Positions 34,586 through 42,844 of a stretch of DNA of 64,000 bases are shown piece by piece (position 1 is the first letter of the stretch; each line of letters starts with the position of its first letter). The position numbers and the translations under genes are program-made. Location: contig CAXXMY010000022.1 of assembly GCA_963663635.2 (NCBI GenBank), positions 109,959 to 173,958 on the forward strand. The letters are read 5' to 3'. This DNA is from Poriferisodalis sp963663635 (GTDB lineage: Bacteria > Actinomycetota > Acidimicrobiia > Acidimicrobiales > Poriferisodalaceae). The notes beneath the pieces were generated by a model that was given only the letters and a program-made list of their open reading frames with translations, was not told where the DNA came from and searched no databases.

Positions 34586-35767
34586 TCAGGCGACTCGGAG
34601 GATGAGAGCGTCGCCTTGGCCCCCGCCGCCACAGAGTGCCGCAGCGCCTGCACCGCCCCCGCGGCGACGGAGTTCATGAATCAGCGTCAGTGCCAAGCGT
34701 GCACCCGACATGCCGATCGGATGGCCCAGAGCCACCGCGCCGCCGTTCGGGTTGACGATCTCAGGCGAGACGCCCAAGTCCACGGTGGATGCCGCCGCCA
34801 CCGCGGCAAAGGCCTCGTTGAGCTCGAACAGCGACAGGTCACCGATCCGCAGATCGGTGCGCTGCAGCGCCCGGCGGATTGCGTTCGCCGGCTGGCGCAG
34901 CAGGCAAGTGTCAGGTCCCGCCACCATGCCGTACGACACGACTTCGGCCATTGGCTCGACACCGTGCTTCGCGGCCGCATCGGGCGACATGACGATGACC
35001 GCGCAGCCGCCGTCGGAGATCTGCGAAGCGTTGCCTGCCGTGACAGCACCGTCAGCGGCGAACGCCGGTCGCAGGCCGCCCAGGCTCTCAGGCGTGGTGC
35101 CGGGCCGTACGCCCTCGTCTTCAAGCACCACGAGCGGCTCGCCGCGTCGCCGCGGAATGTTCACCGCCACGATCTCGTCGTCGAAGCGGCCCTCCTTCTG
35201 AGCCGACGCGGCGCGTTCGTGAGACTGCGCGGAGTAGGCATCCATCACGCTGCGCGAGATGCCCGCCGCGGAGGCGTCACGCTCGGTGCCGTCGCCCATG
35301 TGTCCGCCGTCGAACGCGCACCACAGCCCGTCGTGGATCATTGCATCGAGCACGGTGCCCGATCCCATGCGCATGCCGTTGCGACCGTCGGGCAGCAGGT
35401 ACGGGGCATTCGTCATCGATTCCATGCCGCCGGCCACGACGACGTCGGCGTCGCCCGCAGCGATCATCTGGTCGGCCATGTAGATCGCATTCAGGCCCGA
35501 CAGGCACACCTTGTTGATGGTGATGGCGGGCACCTCCATTGAGATGCCGGCCTGCGTGGCGGCTTGGCGGGAAGTGATCTGTCCCTGCCCGGCCTGCAGC
35601 ACTTGGCCCATCACCACGTAGTCCACTGTCTCCGCTGCAACGCCGGCACGTTCCAATGCGCCGCTGATGGCCACGCCGCCGAGCTGCGCTCCGGTCATAC
35701 CGGCCAGCCCGCCGTTGAACTTTCCGATGGGCGTCCGTGCGCCTCCGGCGATCACCGAACCAGCCAT
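34586..35767 (-). CDS. Thiolase (acetyl-CoA acetyltransferase)
   Basis: A 393-residue thiolase from ATG 35767. The nucleophilic cysteine is in INKVCLSGLNAIYMADQM (near residue 90), the substrate loop has GGMESMTNAPYLL, the His motif is GGAVALGHPIGMSGAR and the second catalytic Cys is in AALCGGGGQGDALIL. NEAFA is present. Length and motifs fit biosynthetic/degradative acetoacetyl-CoA thiolases. It is divergent from crotonyl-CoA carboxylase/reductase, which is consistent with acetoacetyl-CoA formation at the head of the ethylmalonyl-CoA route; a beta-oxidation role is equally possible. Confidence 0.93.
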   Translation of the reverse strand: MAGSVIAGGARTPIGKFNGGLAGMTGAQLGGVAISGALERAGVAAETVDYVVMGQVLQAGQGQITSRQAATQAGISMEVPAITINKVCLSGLNAIYMADQMIAAGDADVVVAGGMESMTNAPYLLPDGRNGMRMGSGTVLDAMIHDGLWCAFDGGHMGDGTERDASAAGISRSVMDAYSAQSHERAASAQKEGRFDDEIVAVNIPRRRGEPLVVLEDEGVRPGTTPESLGGLRPAFAADGAVTAGNASQISDGGCAVIVMSPDAAAKHGVEPMAEVVSYGMVAGPDTCLLRQPANAIRRALQRTDLRIGDLSLFELNEAFAAVAAASTVDLGVSPEIVNPNGGAVALGHPIGMSGARLALTLIHELRRRGGGAGAAALCGGGGQGDALILRVA

Positions 35768-35900
35768 TGCAGCCCCCTCGACCCGACTCGTGGCGACGTC
35801 AACCCTGGCGCGCCCCGCTGCTGCGTGCAGCGCGAGTGTACGAAACAGGCCCCAAGTGTGCCGGGTCTCAGCCGGGGTCATAGCCGACGCGGAGCACCGT

Positions 35901-35906
35901 TAGCGT
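35901..35906 (+). promoter_or_regulatory. Leaderless-type -10 box (TAGCGT) for the Ccr gene
   Basis: TAGCGT ends eight bases before the GTG at 35915, similar to the menE arrangement at 45994. It supports GTG 35915 as start. Confidence 0.4.
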
Positions 35907-35914
35907 TCGGGCCC

Positions 35915-37276
35915 GTGAAGCAGTTCGCTGACGCCATCGCAGCCGGCGCAACCGGACCGGAGATCGAGGCATTACCGATTCCGGAGGGCTTTCGCGCGGC
36001 CCATGTGCTGCGCCACGAGCAGGGCATGTTCGAAGGTCGCGACTCGGTCAACAAGAACCCCCGCGAATCAGTGCACATCGGCGACGTAGCCACGCCCGAG
36101 CTGGCACCTGACGAGGTGTACCTGGCAGTGATGGCGAGCTCGATCAACTTCAACACGGTGTGGAGTTCGATCTTCGAACCGCTGCCGACGTTCGTATTCC
36201 TGGACCGGTTGGGCCGCGAGAGCCGTTGGGGCGCACGCCACGCACTCGACTACCACGTGCTGGGCTCCGATGCCTCGGGCGTAGTACTGCAGGTCGGCTC
36301 GGCGGTGCGCAACTGGCGTCCCGGCGACCGGGTCGTCGTGCACTGCAACTACGTCGACGACCAGGACCCGGCCGCGCACGAAGATTCGATGATGGCGTCC
36401 AATCAGCGCATCTGGGGCTTCGAGAGCAACTTCGGCGGCCTCGCCGATCTCTCAGTGGTGAAGGCCAACCAGCTCATGCCCAAGCCGACGCATCTCAGCT
36501 GGGAAGAAGCGAGCGTGAACGCGCTGTGCGCGTCGACGTCGTACCGGATGCTGGTGGGCGACAACGCGGCCCGCATGAAGCAAGGCGACTCGGTGCTCAT
36601 CTGGGGTGCTTCGGGAGGTCTCGGCGGCTATGCCTGCCAGCTCGTGCTCAACGGCGGCGGAGTGCCGGTCGGCATCGTGAGCTCGCCCGACAAGGCCGAG
36701 CTGCTCAATCAGCTCGGCGTCGACAATGTCATCGACCGCACCGCTGAGGGCTATCGCTTCTGGGCTGACGAGAACACCCAAGACGAGCGCGAGTGGCGCC
36801 GCTTGGGCAAGACGGTGCGGGGCCTCATCGGCGACGATCCCGACATTGTGTTCGAGCATCCCGGCCGCTCCACGATGGGCGCGTCGGTGTTCGTGACCAA
36901 GCGCGGCGGCAAGATCGTGACCTGCGCCGCCACCACCGGCTACATGATCGAGTACGACAACCGGCACCTGTGGATGCGGCTCAAGCAGATCGTGTCGAGC
37001 CACTTCGCCAACTACGCCGAGGCGTGGGCGATGAACCGCCTCATCGGTCAGGGCCGCATCCAGCCGCTCCTGTCCAAGACGTACACGCTCGAAGAGACCG
37101 GCGAGGCCGCGTGGCAAGTCTACCGGAATCTGCACGAAGGCAAGCTCGGCGTGCTGTGCCTGGCGTCCGGGCCCGGGCAGGGCATCACCGATCCTGACAA
37201 GCGCGAACAGATCGGCGAAGACAAGATCACGCTGTTCGCGCGCCACGCTGCGTCGCTCGAAGCCGCCAACGCCTGA
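35915..37276 (+). CDS. ccr: Crotonyl-CoA carboxylase/reductase
   Basis: A 453-residue MDR-superfamily enzyme with a GTG start. The N-terminus PEGFRAAHVLRHEQGMFEGRDSVNKNPRESVHIGDVATPELAPDEVYLAVMASSINFNTVWSSIFEPLPTF is diagnostic of Ccr rather than ordinary quinone reductases. Other features are the NADPH motif LIWGASGGLGGYACQL, the extended FEHPGRSTMGASVFVTKRGG and TCAATTGYMIEYDNRHLWMRLKQIVSSHFANYAEAWAMN, which includes CO2-pocket residues. It reductively carboxylates crotonyl-CoA to ethylmalonyl-CoA. The downstream methylmalonyl-CoA epimerase (44 bases away) supports a working ethylmalonyl-CoA/methylmalonyl-CoA segment or supply of extender units. Confidence 0.92.
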   Translation: MKQFADAIAAGATGPEIEALPIPEGFRAAHVLRHEQGMFEGRDSVNKNPRESVHIGDVATPELAPDEVYLAVMASSINFNTVWSSIFEPLPTFVFLDRLGRESRWGARHALDYHVLGSDASGVVLQVGSAVRNWRPGDRVVVHCNYVDDQDPAAHEDSMMASNQRIWGFESNFGGLADLSVVKANQLMPKPTHLSWEEASVNALCASTSYRMLVGDNAARMKQGDSVLIWGASGGLGGYACQLVLNGGGVPVGIVSSPDKAELLNQLGVDNVIDRTAEGYRFWADENTQDEREWRRLGKTVRGLIGDDPDIVFEHPGRSTMGASVFVTKRGGKIVTCAATTGYMIEYDNRHLWMRLKQIVSSHFANYAEAWAMNRLIGQGRIQPLLSKTYTLEETGEAAWQVYRNLHEGKLGVLCLASGPGQGITDPDKREQIGEDKITLFARHAASLEAANA

Positions 37277-37319
37277 AGCCGCCGACCACCGAAGCCGCCG
37301 ACAATGAGGAGCCGAGACG

Positions 37320-37721
37320 ATGATCCTGACCGAGATCGACCATGTCGCTATCGCCGTGCACGACCTCGATGCTGCGGTCGCCTACTACGCCGAGTCATTC
37401 GGGGCCGAGGTTGCGCACCGTGAGATCGTCGAGTCCGACGGTGTCGAAGAAGCCCTGATCAAGGTCGCCGACAGCTACATCCAGCTCACCGCTGCGACGC
37501 GCTCCGACTCGCCGATTGCCAAGTTCTTGGAACGCCGCGGCGAGGGCCTGCATCACGTCGGCTACCGGGTGGATGACTGCGCGCAGGCGTTGGCAGCAAT
37601 GATCGCCGCCGGCGCTCGACCGATCGACGAAAAGCCCCGTCCTGGCTCACGCGGCACCACCGTCGCCTTCGTGCACCCGAAGGGCAATCTGGGCACGCTC
37701 GTTGAGCTGGTGCAGGAGTAA
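37320..37721 (+). CDS. mce: Methylmalonyl-CoA epimerase
   Basis: A 133-residue VOC-family protein. Metal ligands are visible in ILTEIDHVAIAVHDLDAAVAYY (His), GLHHVGYRVDD (His) and GNLGTLVELVQE (Glu); the PGSRGTTVAFVHPKG loop is typical. It interconverts (2R)- and (2S)-methylmalonyl-CoA, and homologues also act on ethylmalonyl-CoA, which suits its position right after ccr. GAGGAG sits about seven bases before the ATG. It is probably co-transcribed with ccr. Confidence 0.92.
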   Translation: MILTEIDHVAIAVHDLDAAVAYYAESFGAEVAHREIVESDGVEEALIKVADSYIQLTAATRSDSPIAKFLERRGEGLHHVGYRVDDCAQALAAMIAAGARPIDEKPRPGSRGTTVAFVHPKGNLGTLVELVQE

Positions 37722-37859
37722 CCGCCGCGCTCCTCGGGCGTCTGACGCATTCGATCCGCACTAGCGTGGGCCGAGAGACACGATCGTGAACATTTGGCGA
37801 CGCCTGTGCCCGCACGGACCGCAGCAGTCGCCCCCAAACTCCATCCCTGAGGTGTCCAC

Positions 37860-38867
37860 ATGACCCGAGCCACCAAGCGCTTGCTTGCCTTGATTGCCGT
37901 ACTGGCGCTGTTCGGCGCAGCATGCACCAGCAGCGACGATTCCGATGCCTTCAAGATCGGTGTGGTTACCGACACGGGCAAAGTTGACGACAAGAGCTTC
38001 AATCAATCCGCGTGGGAAGGCGCACAGGAAGCCGCCGCAGCTCTCGGCGCCGAGGCCAACTACATCGAGACTGAACAGGCCAAGGACTACGAGAACAACA
38101 TCAACCTGTTCGTCGAGGACGGCGTCGATGTGATCGTCACGGTCGGATTCGGGCTCGGAGACGCGACGGTCGCCGCCGCGAAGGCGAACCCGGACATCGT
38201 CTTCATCGGTGTTGATCAGTTCCAGCCCGAGGCGCTGCCCAATCTCGCTGGCCTGATCTTCCCAGAGGACAAGTCAGGATTCCTGGCGGGCGCGCTGGCG
38301 GGCATGCTCACAGAGACGAACATCGTGGGTGCGGTGCTTGGCACCGACTTGGTGCCGCCCGTGGTCGCGTTCAAGGAAGGTTGGGAGAACGGTGCCCGCT
38401 ACACCAACCCTGGCGTGGACACCATCTCGACGTACCACCCAGGCGGTCTTGATGTGGCGTTCGGCGACCCGGACTGGGGCGCGGCGACGGCACGTCAGGC
38501 GCTTGACCAGGGCGCAGACATCATCTTCGGTGCCGGCGGCGCCACCGGCAACGGCGCGCTGATCGAGATTGCGTCACAGGACGGCGCCTACTGCGTCGGC
38601 GTCGATACAGACCAATGGAACACCGTGCCCGAGGCTCAGCCGTGCTTGGTGACGAGCGCCATGAAGTTCATCACCCCAGGTGTGGCTGCACTCATCGAAG
38701 CCGCGCAGGCCGGTGAGTTCCCGGGCGGCAACTATCTCGGTGAAGTGGGCCTGGCGCCCTTCCATGACTTCGACGGCACGGTCACCGACGACATGCGAGC
38801 CACGCTTGACGACGTCCTAGAAGGTTTGAACGACGGCAGCATCGCCACCGGCTACCCGCCGTCCTGA
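37860..38867 (+). CDS. BMP-family ABC transporter substrate-binding lipoprotein
   Basis: A 335-residue lipoprotein. The signal peptide LLALIAVLALFGAAC ends at the lipobox cysteine (residue 22). The mature domain has the BMP/PnrA pattern: KIGVVTDTGKVDDKSFNQSAWEGAQEAA, DVIVTVGFGLGDATVAAAKANPDIVFIGVDQ, AGLIFPEDKSGFLAGALAGMLT and IIFGAGGATGNGALIEIA, then GVDTDQWNTVPEAQPCLVTSAMK. Family members bind purine or other nucleosides. It leads a complete importer with two permeases and a dual ATPase, and a hairpin after it may raise its expression over the rest. Confidence 0.93.
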   Translation: MTRATKRLLALIAVLALFGAACTSSDDSDAFKIGVVTDTGKVDDKSFNQSAWEGAQEAAAALGAEANYIETEQAKDYENNINLFVEDGVDVIVTVGFGLGDATVAAAKANPDIVFIGVDQFQPEALPNLAGLIFPEDKSGFLAGALAGMLTETNIVGAVLGTDLVPPVVAFKEGWENGARYTNPGVDTISTYHPGGLDVAFGDPDWGAATARQALDQGADIIFGAGGATGNGALIEIASQDGAYCVGVDTDQWNTVPEAQPCLVTSAMKFITPGVAALIEAAQAGEFPGGNYLGEVGLAPFHDFDGTVTDDMRATLDDVLEGLNDGSIATGYPPS

Positions 38868-38891
38868 TCGAACGCCGAGCGGCGAGCACAT

Positions 38892-38928
38892 CGCGGGAGG
38901 GGACCTCATTCAGGTCCGACCCATCCCG
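38892..38928 (+). promoter_or_regulatory. Intercistronic hairpin after the substrate-binding protein gene
   Basis: GCGGGA (38892-38897) pairs with TCCCGC (38923-38928), and GGACCT (38900-38905) with AGGTCC (38911-38916), leaving a five-base loop. It lies between the binding protein and the permeases, where such stems often stabilise the upstream message or attenuate transcription. Confidence 0.5.
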
Positions 38929-38957
38929 CACCGGCCCGTTCGACTTGGCGCACCTCG

Positions 38958-40088
38958 GTGAACAGTTCGAGTGTGACCTCAGCGCCCTCCGGGGACGCTG
39001 ACACGGACTCGCCTGCGCGCTCAAGCCGCTCGCTGCTGCGCGCAGCAGCGGTGCCCGTGGCGTCGGTCGCGCTCGGATTGGTGCTGGGCGCGTTGCTCAT
39101 CACCGTGCAAGGCCATTCCGTCCTCAGTGCCTATGGCGCCCTCGTCCTTGGCGGGCTGGGTGACGCCGACGCGGTGCTGCGGACGCTGCAAAAAGCCACG
39201 CCGCTCATCTTCGGCGGCTTGGCGGTTGCATTCGCCTTCAAAGCGGGGCTGTTCAACATCGGCGGGCAGGGCCAGCTGCTGGTAGGCGCTGCATTCGCGG
39301 CAGGTGTCGGTTTTGGCATCGACGGGCTGCCGCTGGTGATTCACCTACCGCTAGCGCTGCTCGTCGGCGGCGCTGCGGGAGCGGCGTGGGCGGCGATCGC
39401 GGGCGTGCTGAAGGCCACCTCGGGGGCGCACGAGGTGATCGTCACGATCATGCTCAACTTCGTCGCCGGCAATCTCACCGATTGGCTGGCGTTGAATCCG
39501 TGGCAGGACACGTCGGGTTCGAACATCATCGCCCGCACCCCGCTCGTGGAGGACTCGGCCGTCATCCCCACATGGGGCTGGCTGCCTGCAGGGTTCTTGC
39601 TGGCGGTGATTGCTGCGGTGGCGTGCTGGTTCTTGCTGGAGCGCACAACGTACGGCTACGAGGTGCGCAGCGTCGGGGCCAACCGTCACGCCGCTCGGTA
39701 CGCCGGCATCTCGGTGGGGTGGATCATGGCGTCGGTCATGGGTGTGTCGGGGCTGCTGGCCGGACTCGGTGGCGCGGTCGAGTCGCTGGGTGTGGACGGG
39801 CGCTTCGAAGCGGGCGTGAACGTGGGCCTCGGCTTCGAGGGCATCACCATCGCGCTGCTGGCGCGGACTCATCCCGTGGCGGTGATTCCGGCGGGACTCC
39901 TGGTGGGGGTGATGGAGGCCGGCGCAGCCAAGATGCAGTTCGAGTCGGGTGTGGCGCCCGAGATCATCGACGTCATCCAGGCATTGATCCTGCTGTTCGT
40001 CGCTGCGCCGATGATCGTGCGCTGGCTGTTGCGGCTGCGCGACGCCGATGATCGTCTCCTCACCCTCGGCACCGGCTGGGGCCGATGA
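38958..40088 (+). CDS. ABC transporter permease (nucleoside/BMP type)
   Basis: A 376-residue integral membrane protein with a GTG start and about nine or ten predicted helices. The family block ATPLIFGGLAVAFAFKAGLFNIGGQGQLLVGAAFAAGVG is typical of the YufP/BmpC branch of RbsC-like permeases, as are GAHEVIVTIMLNFVAGNLTDWL and the cytoplasmic EAA-like loop VRSVGANRHAARYAGISVGWIMASVMGVSGLLAGLGGAVESLG. It overlaps the next permease by four bases (ATGA). Confidence 0.92.
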   Translation: MNSSSVTSAPSGDADTDSPARSSRSLLRAAAVPVASVALGLVLGALLITVQGHSVLSAYGALVLGGLGDADAVLRTLQKATPLIFGGLAVAFAFKAGLFNIGGQGQLLVGAAFAAGVGFGIDGLPLVIHLPLALLVGGAAGAAWAAIAGVLKATSGAHEVIVTIMLNFVAGNLTDWLALNPWQDTSGSNIIARTPLVEDSAVIPTWGWLPAGFLLAVIAAVACWFLLERTTYGYEVRSVGANRHAARYAGISVGWIMASVMGVSGLLAGLGGAVESLGVDGRFEAGVNVGLGFEGITIALLARTHPVAVIPAGLLVGVMEAGAAKMQFESGVAPEIIDVIQALILLFVAAPMIVRWLLRLRDADDRLLTLGTGWGR

Positions 40089-41119
40089 CGGTGATCGAGA
40101 CGCCGCCGGGGGCCGCTGCGCGGCGGCGCTGGAGTCCGGCGCGCATCTGGACCGTGGCGGGAGCCGTCACCGTCGTCGCGTGCGTCTGGTTCTTCTACGC
40201 CTGGAACGGCGCCCAGACCACCGCTGTGCTGTCAGGGACCGTGCGTGCGGCCACGCTGCTGGTGCTCGGAGCGATGTGCGGGATGCTCGGCGAGCGTTCG
40301 GGAATCGTCAACATCGGCATCGAGGGACAGTTCCTGATGTCGGCGTTCGCAGCGTTCACGGTGGCGTCGGTGGTCGGGTCGCTCGCCGCCGGCGTGGTGG
40401 CCGGCGTGGCCGCGGGGCTCGCAATGGGCTGGTTGCTGGCCGCGATGTCGATCGGGCTGCGCACCGACCAGATCATCGCCGGCACGGTGCTGAACATCGC
40501 TGCGCTTGGCCTCACGTCGTTCTTCTACGACCGCGGGCGCTCGCTCGGCCAGCTCAAGTACCAGGCGATCGAACTCGGGCCGTTGGCCGACCTGCCGGTC
40601 GTTGGCAGGGCACTGTTCAACCGCCCGCCGCTCACCTACCTCGCGCTCGTGCTCGTTGTCGTGCTGCACGTGATGCTGCTGCGCTCGGTGTGGGGGATGC
40701 GCACCACCGCCATCGGCGAGCACCCGGGCGCAGCCGCCACGGTCGGTGTCGACGTGATCCGGCTGCGTTACCTGAACGTGACCTTGGCGGGAGGGCTGGC
40801 CGGTCTCGGCGGTGCATACTTGGCCCTCGAGGCCGTCGGCACGTTCAGCCGCGCGATGTCGGGCGGCCGCGGCTTCCTGGCGCTCGCCGTGATGATCTTC
40901 GGCCGCCGCACACCGCTCGGTGCCTACGCCGCGGCCCTGTTCTTTGGCTTCACCACGGCATTGCAGAACCAGTTCCAGCTGAACGACACGTTCGACATTC
41001 CGGCGCAGTTCGTGGGGATGCTGCCGTTCGTGGTGACGATCATCGTGGTGGCAGCCGCAGGCCTGTTCGGGCACATGCGCGACCCCGCCGCGCTCGGTCA
41101 GCCCTACGAGGTCCGGTGA
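40085..41119 (+). CDS. ABC transporter permease (nucleoside/BMP type), second subunit
   Basis: A 344-residue permease of the YufQ type. Landmarks are LVLGAMCGMLGERSGIVNIGIEGQFLMSAFAAF, LRTDQIIAGTVLNIAALGLTSFFYDR, and the coupling loop MRTTAIGEHPGAAATVGVDVIRLRYLNVTLAGGLAGLGGAYLALE, followed by GRGFLALAVMIFGRRTPLGAYAAALFFGF. It is coupled to both neighbours: ATGA overlap upstream, and its TGA overlaps the ATG of the ATPase gene. Confidence 0.92.
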   Translation: MTVIETPPGAAARRRWSPARIWTVAGAVTVVACVWFFYAWNGAQTTAVLSGTVRAATLLVLGAMCGMLGERSGIVNIGIEGQFLMSAFAAFTVASVVGSLAAGVVAGVAAGLAMGWLLAAMSIGLRTDQIIAGTVLNIAALGLTSFFYDRGRSLGQLKYQAIELGPLADLPVVGRALFNRPPLTYLALVLVVVLHVMLLRSVWGMRTTAIGEHPGAAATVGVDVIRLRYLNVTLAGGLAGLGGAYLALEAVGTFSRAMSGGRGFLALAVMIFGRRTPLGAYAAALFFGFTTALQNQFQLNDTFDIPAQFVGMLPFVVTIIVVAAAGLFGHMRDPAALGQPYEVR

Positions 41120-42807
41120 TGGCTGCGTCCTCTGCCGACGCCGTGCAGCCTGAGTCTGTTGCGGCTGCTGCGCAGCGCGAGCCCGAGGTACTGCTGGCCG
41201 GGCGGGGAATCACCAAGCGTTTCGGTGCCGTGGTGGCAAATGACGACGTGTCGGTGGAGCTGCGGCCGGGCCGCATTCTGGCGCTACTGGGCGAGAACGG
41301 TGCCGGCAAGAGCACGCTCGTGAACGTGCTGTTCGGGCTGCACCGGCCCGACGCCGGCGAGGTGGTCATCGCCGATGAGACAGTGCAGCTGGCCAGCCCC
41401 CATGACGCCATTGCGCGTGGTGTCGGGATGGTGCACCAGCACTTCCAGCTTGTGCCGCCGATGAGCGTCGTTCGCAACATCGTGCTGGGCGCCGAGCCGC
41501 ACCGGCTGGGCATGGTCGATCTGGCGCAGGCACGGCGGCGTGTGCTGGAGCTGTCCGAGAGATTCGGCCTGCACGTCGACCCCGACGCCGCGGTGGAGGA
41601 TTTGCCGGTCGGCGCTCAGCAGCGGGTCGAGATCCTCAAGGCGCTCTACCGCGATGCGCGTGTGCTGATCGCCGATGAGCCGACCGCTGTGTTGACCCCC
41701 CAAGAAACCGATCACCTGCTCGGCGTGCTGCGCGGCCTGACCGCCGACGGCGTCGGCATCGTGTTCATCACCCACAAGCTGCGCGAGGTGATGGCATCGG
41801 CCGACGACATCGTGGTGTTGCGCAACGGTCGCGTCGTCGGAGCAACCACGCCGGCACAGACAAGCGAGGCCGCGCTTGCCGAGATGATGGTCGGCCGCGA
41901 AGTCGACCTGAGTGGCGACCGCATCCAGTCGGGAGTCGTCGCGGTAGGCGGCCCGATCGCAGCGGCCGCAGCGACACCGGAATCCGAGTCTGCTGGGACG
42001 CAATCGCTGGCTGATGAGCCCTGCGACGACGCACGTCGGATCGTGCTCGACATCCGCAGCCTGTGTGCCGACGACGACCGCGCCCAGCGTGCCGTCGACG
42101 AGCTGTCCCTGGCAGTCCGAGCGGGTGAGATCGTCGGCGTGGCCGGAGTGGAAGGCAACGGCCAGCGCGAGCTGGTGGAGGCCATCACCGGCCTGCGGCA
42201 CATCACTGGTGGCAGCGTGACGATCAGCGGGCAGGACACCTCGGGTGCGCGTCCGCGACGCGTCGCCGTCATCGGCGTCGGCCACATTCCCGAGGACCGT
42301 GCCAAGCACGGCCTCATCGGCAGCTATTCGGTGTCGGACAACTCGGTGCTGAACCGCTACTTCCGCCGCCCGTTCTCCGCAGCGGGGATGTTGCGCCGCG
42401 ACCGTATTGATGCGCATGCCCAAGATGTCGTCACGACGTTCGATGTGCGCACCCCGAGCGTGCACACGCCGGCGGACAGCCTCTCGGGCGGCAACAAGCA
42501 GAAGCTCATCGTGGGCCGCGAGTTCTCTGACGACATCGACCTGCTGATCGCGGCGCAGCCCACCCGCGGCATCGACATCGGCGCCATCGAGTTCATCTGG
42601 CGCCGCATCCGCGGGCGCCGCGACGAGGGCACCGGCGTGCTGCTGGTCTCCGCCGAGCTCGACGAGGTGATGGCCCTCAGCGACCGCGTCGCAGTGATGT
42701 ACGAAGGGCGCATCGTCGCGATGGTCGATCCCGTCACGACCACCCGCGAGCAGATCGGCCTGCTGATGGCCGGCGCCACTCCAGCGGTAGCTGCAACCGG
42801 CAGCTAG
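41119..42807 (+). CDS. ABC transporter ATP-binding protein, two fused ATPase domains
   Basis: A 562-residue protein from ATG 41119, which overlaps the permease stop. Domain 1: Walker A LGENGAGKSTLVNVLFG, an atypical signature LPVGAQQRVEILKALYRDA, Walker B VLIADEPTAVLTP. Domain 2 (from about residue 310): degenerate Walker A GVEGNGQRELVEAI, canonical LSGGNKQKLIVGREF, and a Walker B with DLLIAAQPTRGIDIGA in place of the usual DEP. This asymmetric pair is typical of sugar/nucleoside ATPases of the YufO/RbsA type. The frame is open far upstream through the permease gene, but the ATG with stop-start overlap is the natural start. Confidence 0.92.
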   Translation: MAASSADAVQPESVAAAAQREPEVLLAGRGITKRFGAVVANDDVSVELRPGRILALLGENGAGKSTLVNVLFGLHRPDAGEVVIADETVQLASPHDAIARGVGMVHQHFQLVPPMSVVRNIVLGAEPHRLGMVDLAQARRRVLELSERFGLHVDPDAAVEDLPVGAQQRVEILKALYRDARVLIADEPTAVLTPQETDHLLGVLRGLTADGVGIVFITHKLREVMASADDIVVLRNGRVVGATTPAQTSEAALAEMMVGREVDLSGDRIQSGVVAVGGPIAAAAATPESESAGTQSLADEPCDDARRIVLDIRSLCADDDRAQRAVDELSLAVRAGEIVGVAGVEGNGQRELVEAITGLRHITGGSVTISGQDTSGARPRRVAVIGVGHIPEDRAKHGLIGSYSVSDNSVLNRYFRRPFSAAGMLRRDRIDAHAQDVVTTFDVRTPSVHTPADSLSGGNKQKLIVGREFSDDIDLLIAAQPTRGIDIGAIEFIWRRIRGRRDEGTGVLLVSAELDEVMALSDRVAVMYEGRIVAMVDPVTTTREQIGLLMAGATPAVAATGS

Positions 42808-42844
42808 ACGCAGCCAGACACGGTTAGACGCAGCCAGACACGGC
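42805..42844 (+). repeat. 20-bp tandem duplication between convergent genes
   Basis: TAGACGCAGCCAGACACGGT (42805-42824) is followed at once by a second copy (42825-42844) differing in its last base. The first TAG is the stop of the ATPase gene, and the second copy abuts the stop of the aldolase/SDR gene, so the duplication lies almost entirely between the two stops. Confidence 0.85.

Noticed and set aside
40048..42807. A single 919-codon frame that could be read as a permease-ATPase fusion
   Set aside because: The upstream third is an alternative frame through the second permease gene and has no membrane segments; the ATG at 41119 with stop-start overlap explains the ATPase gene.
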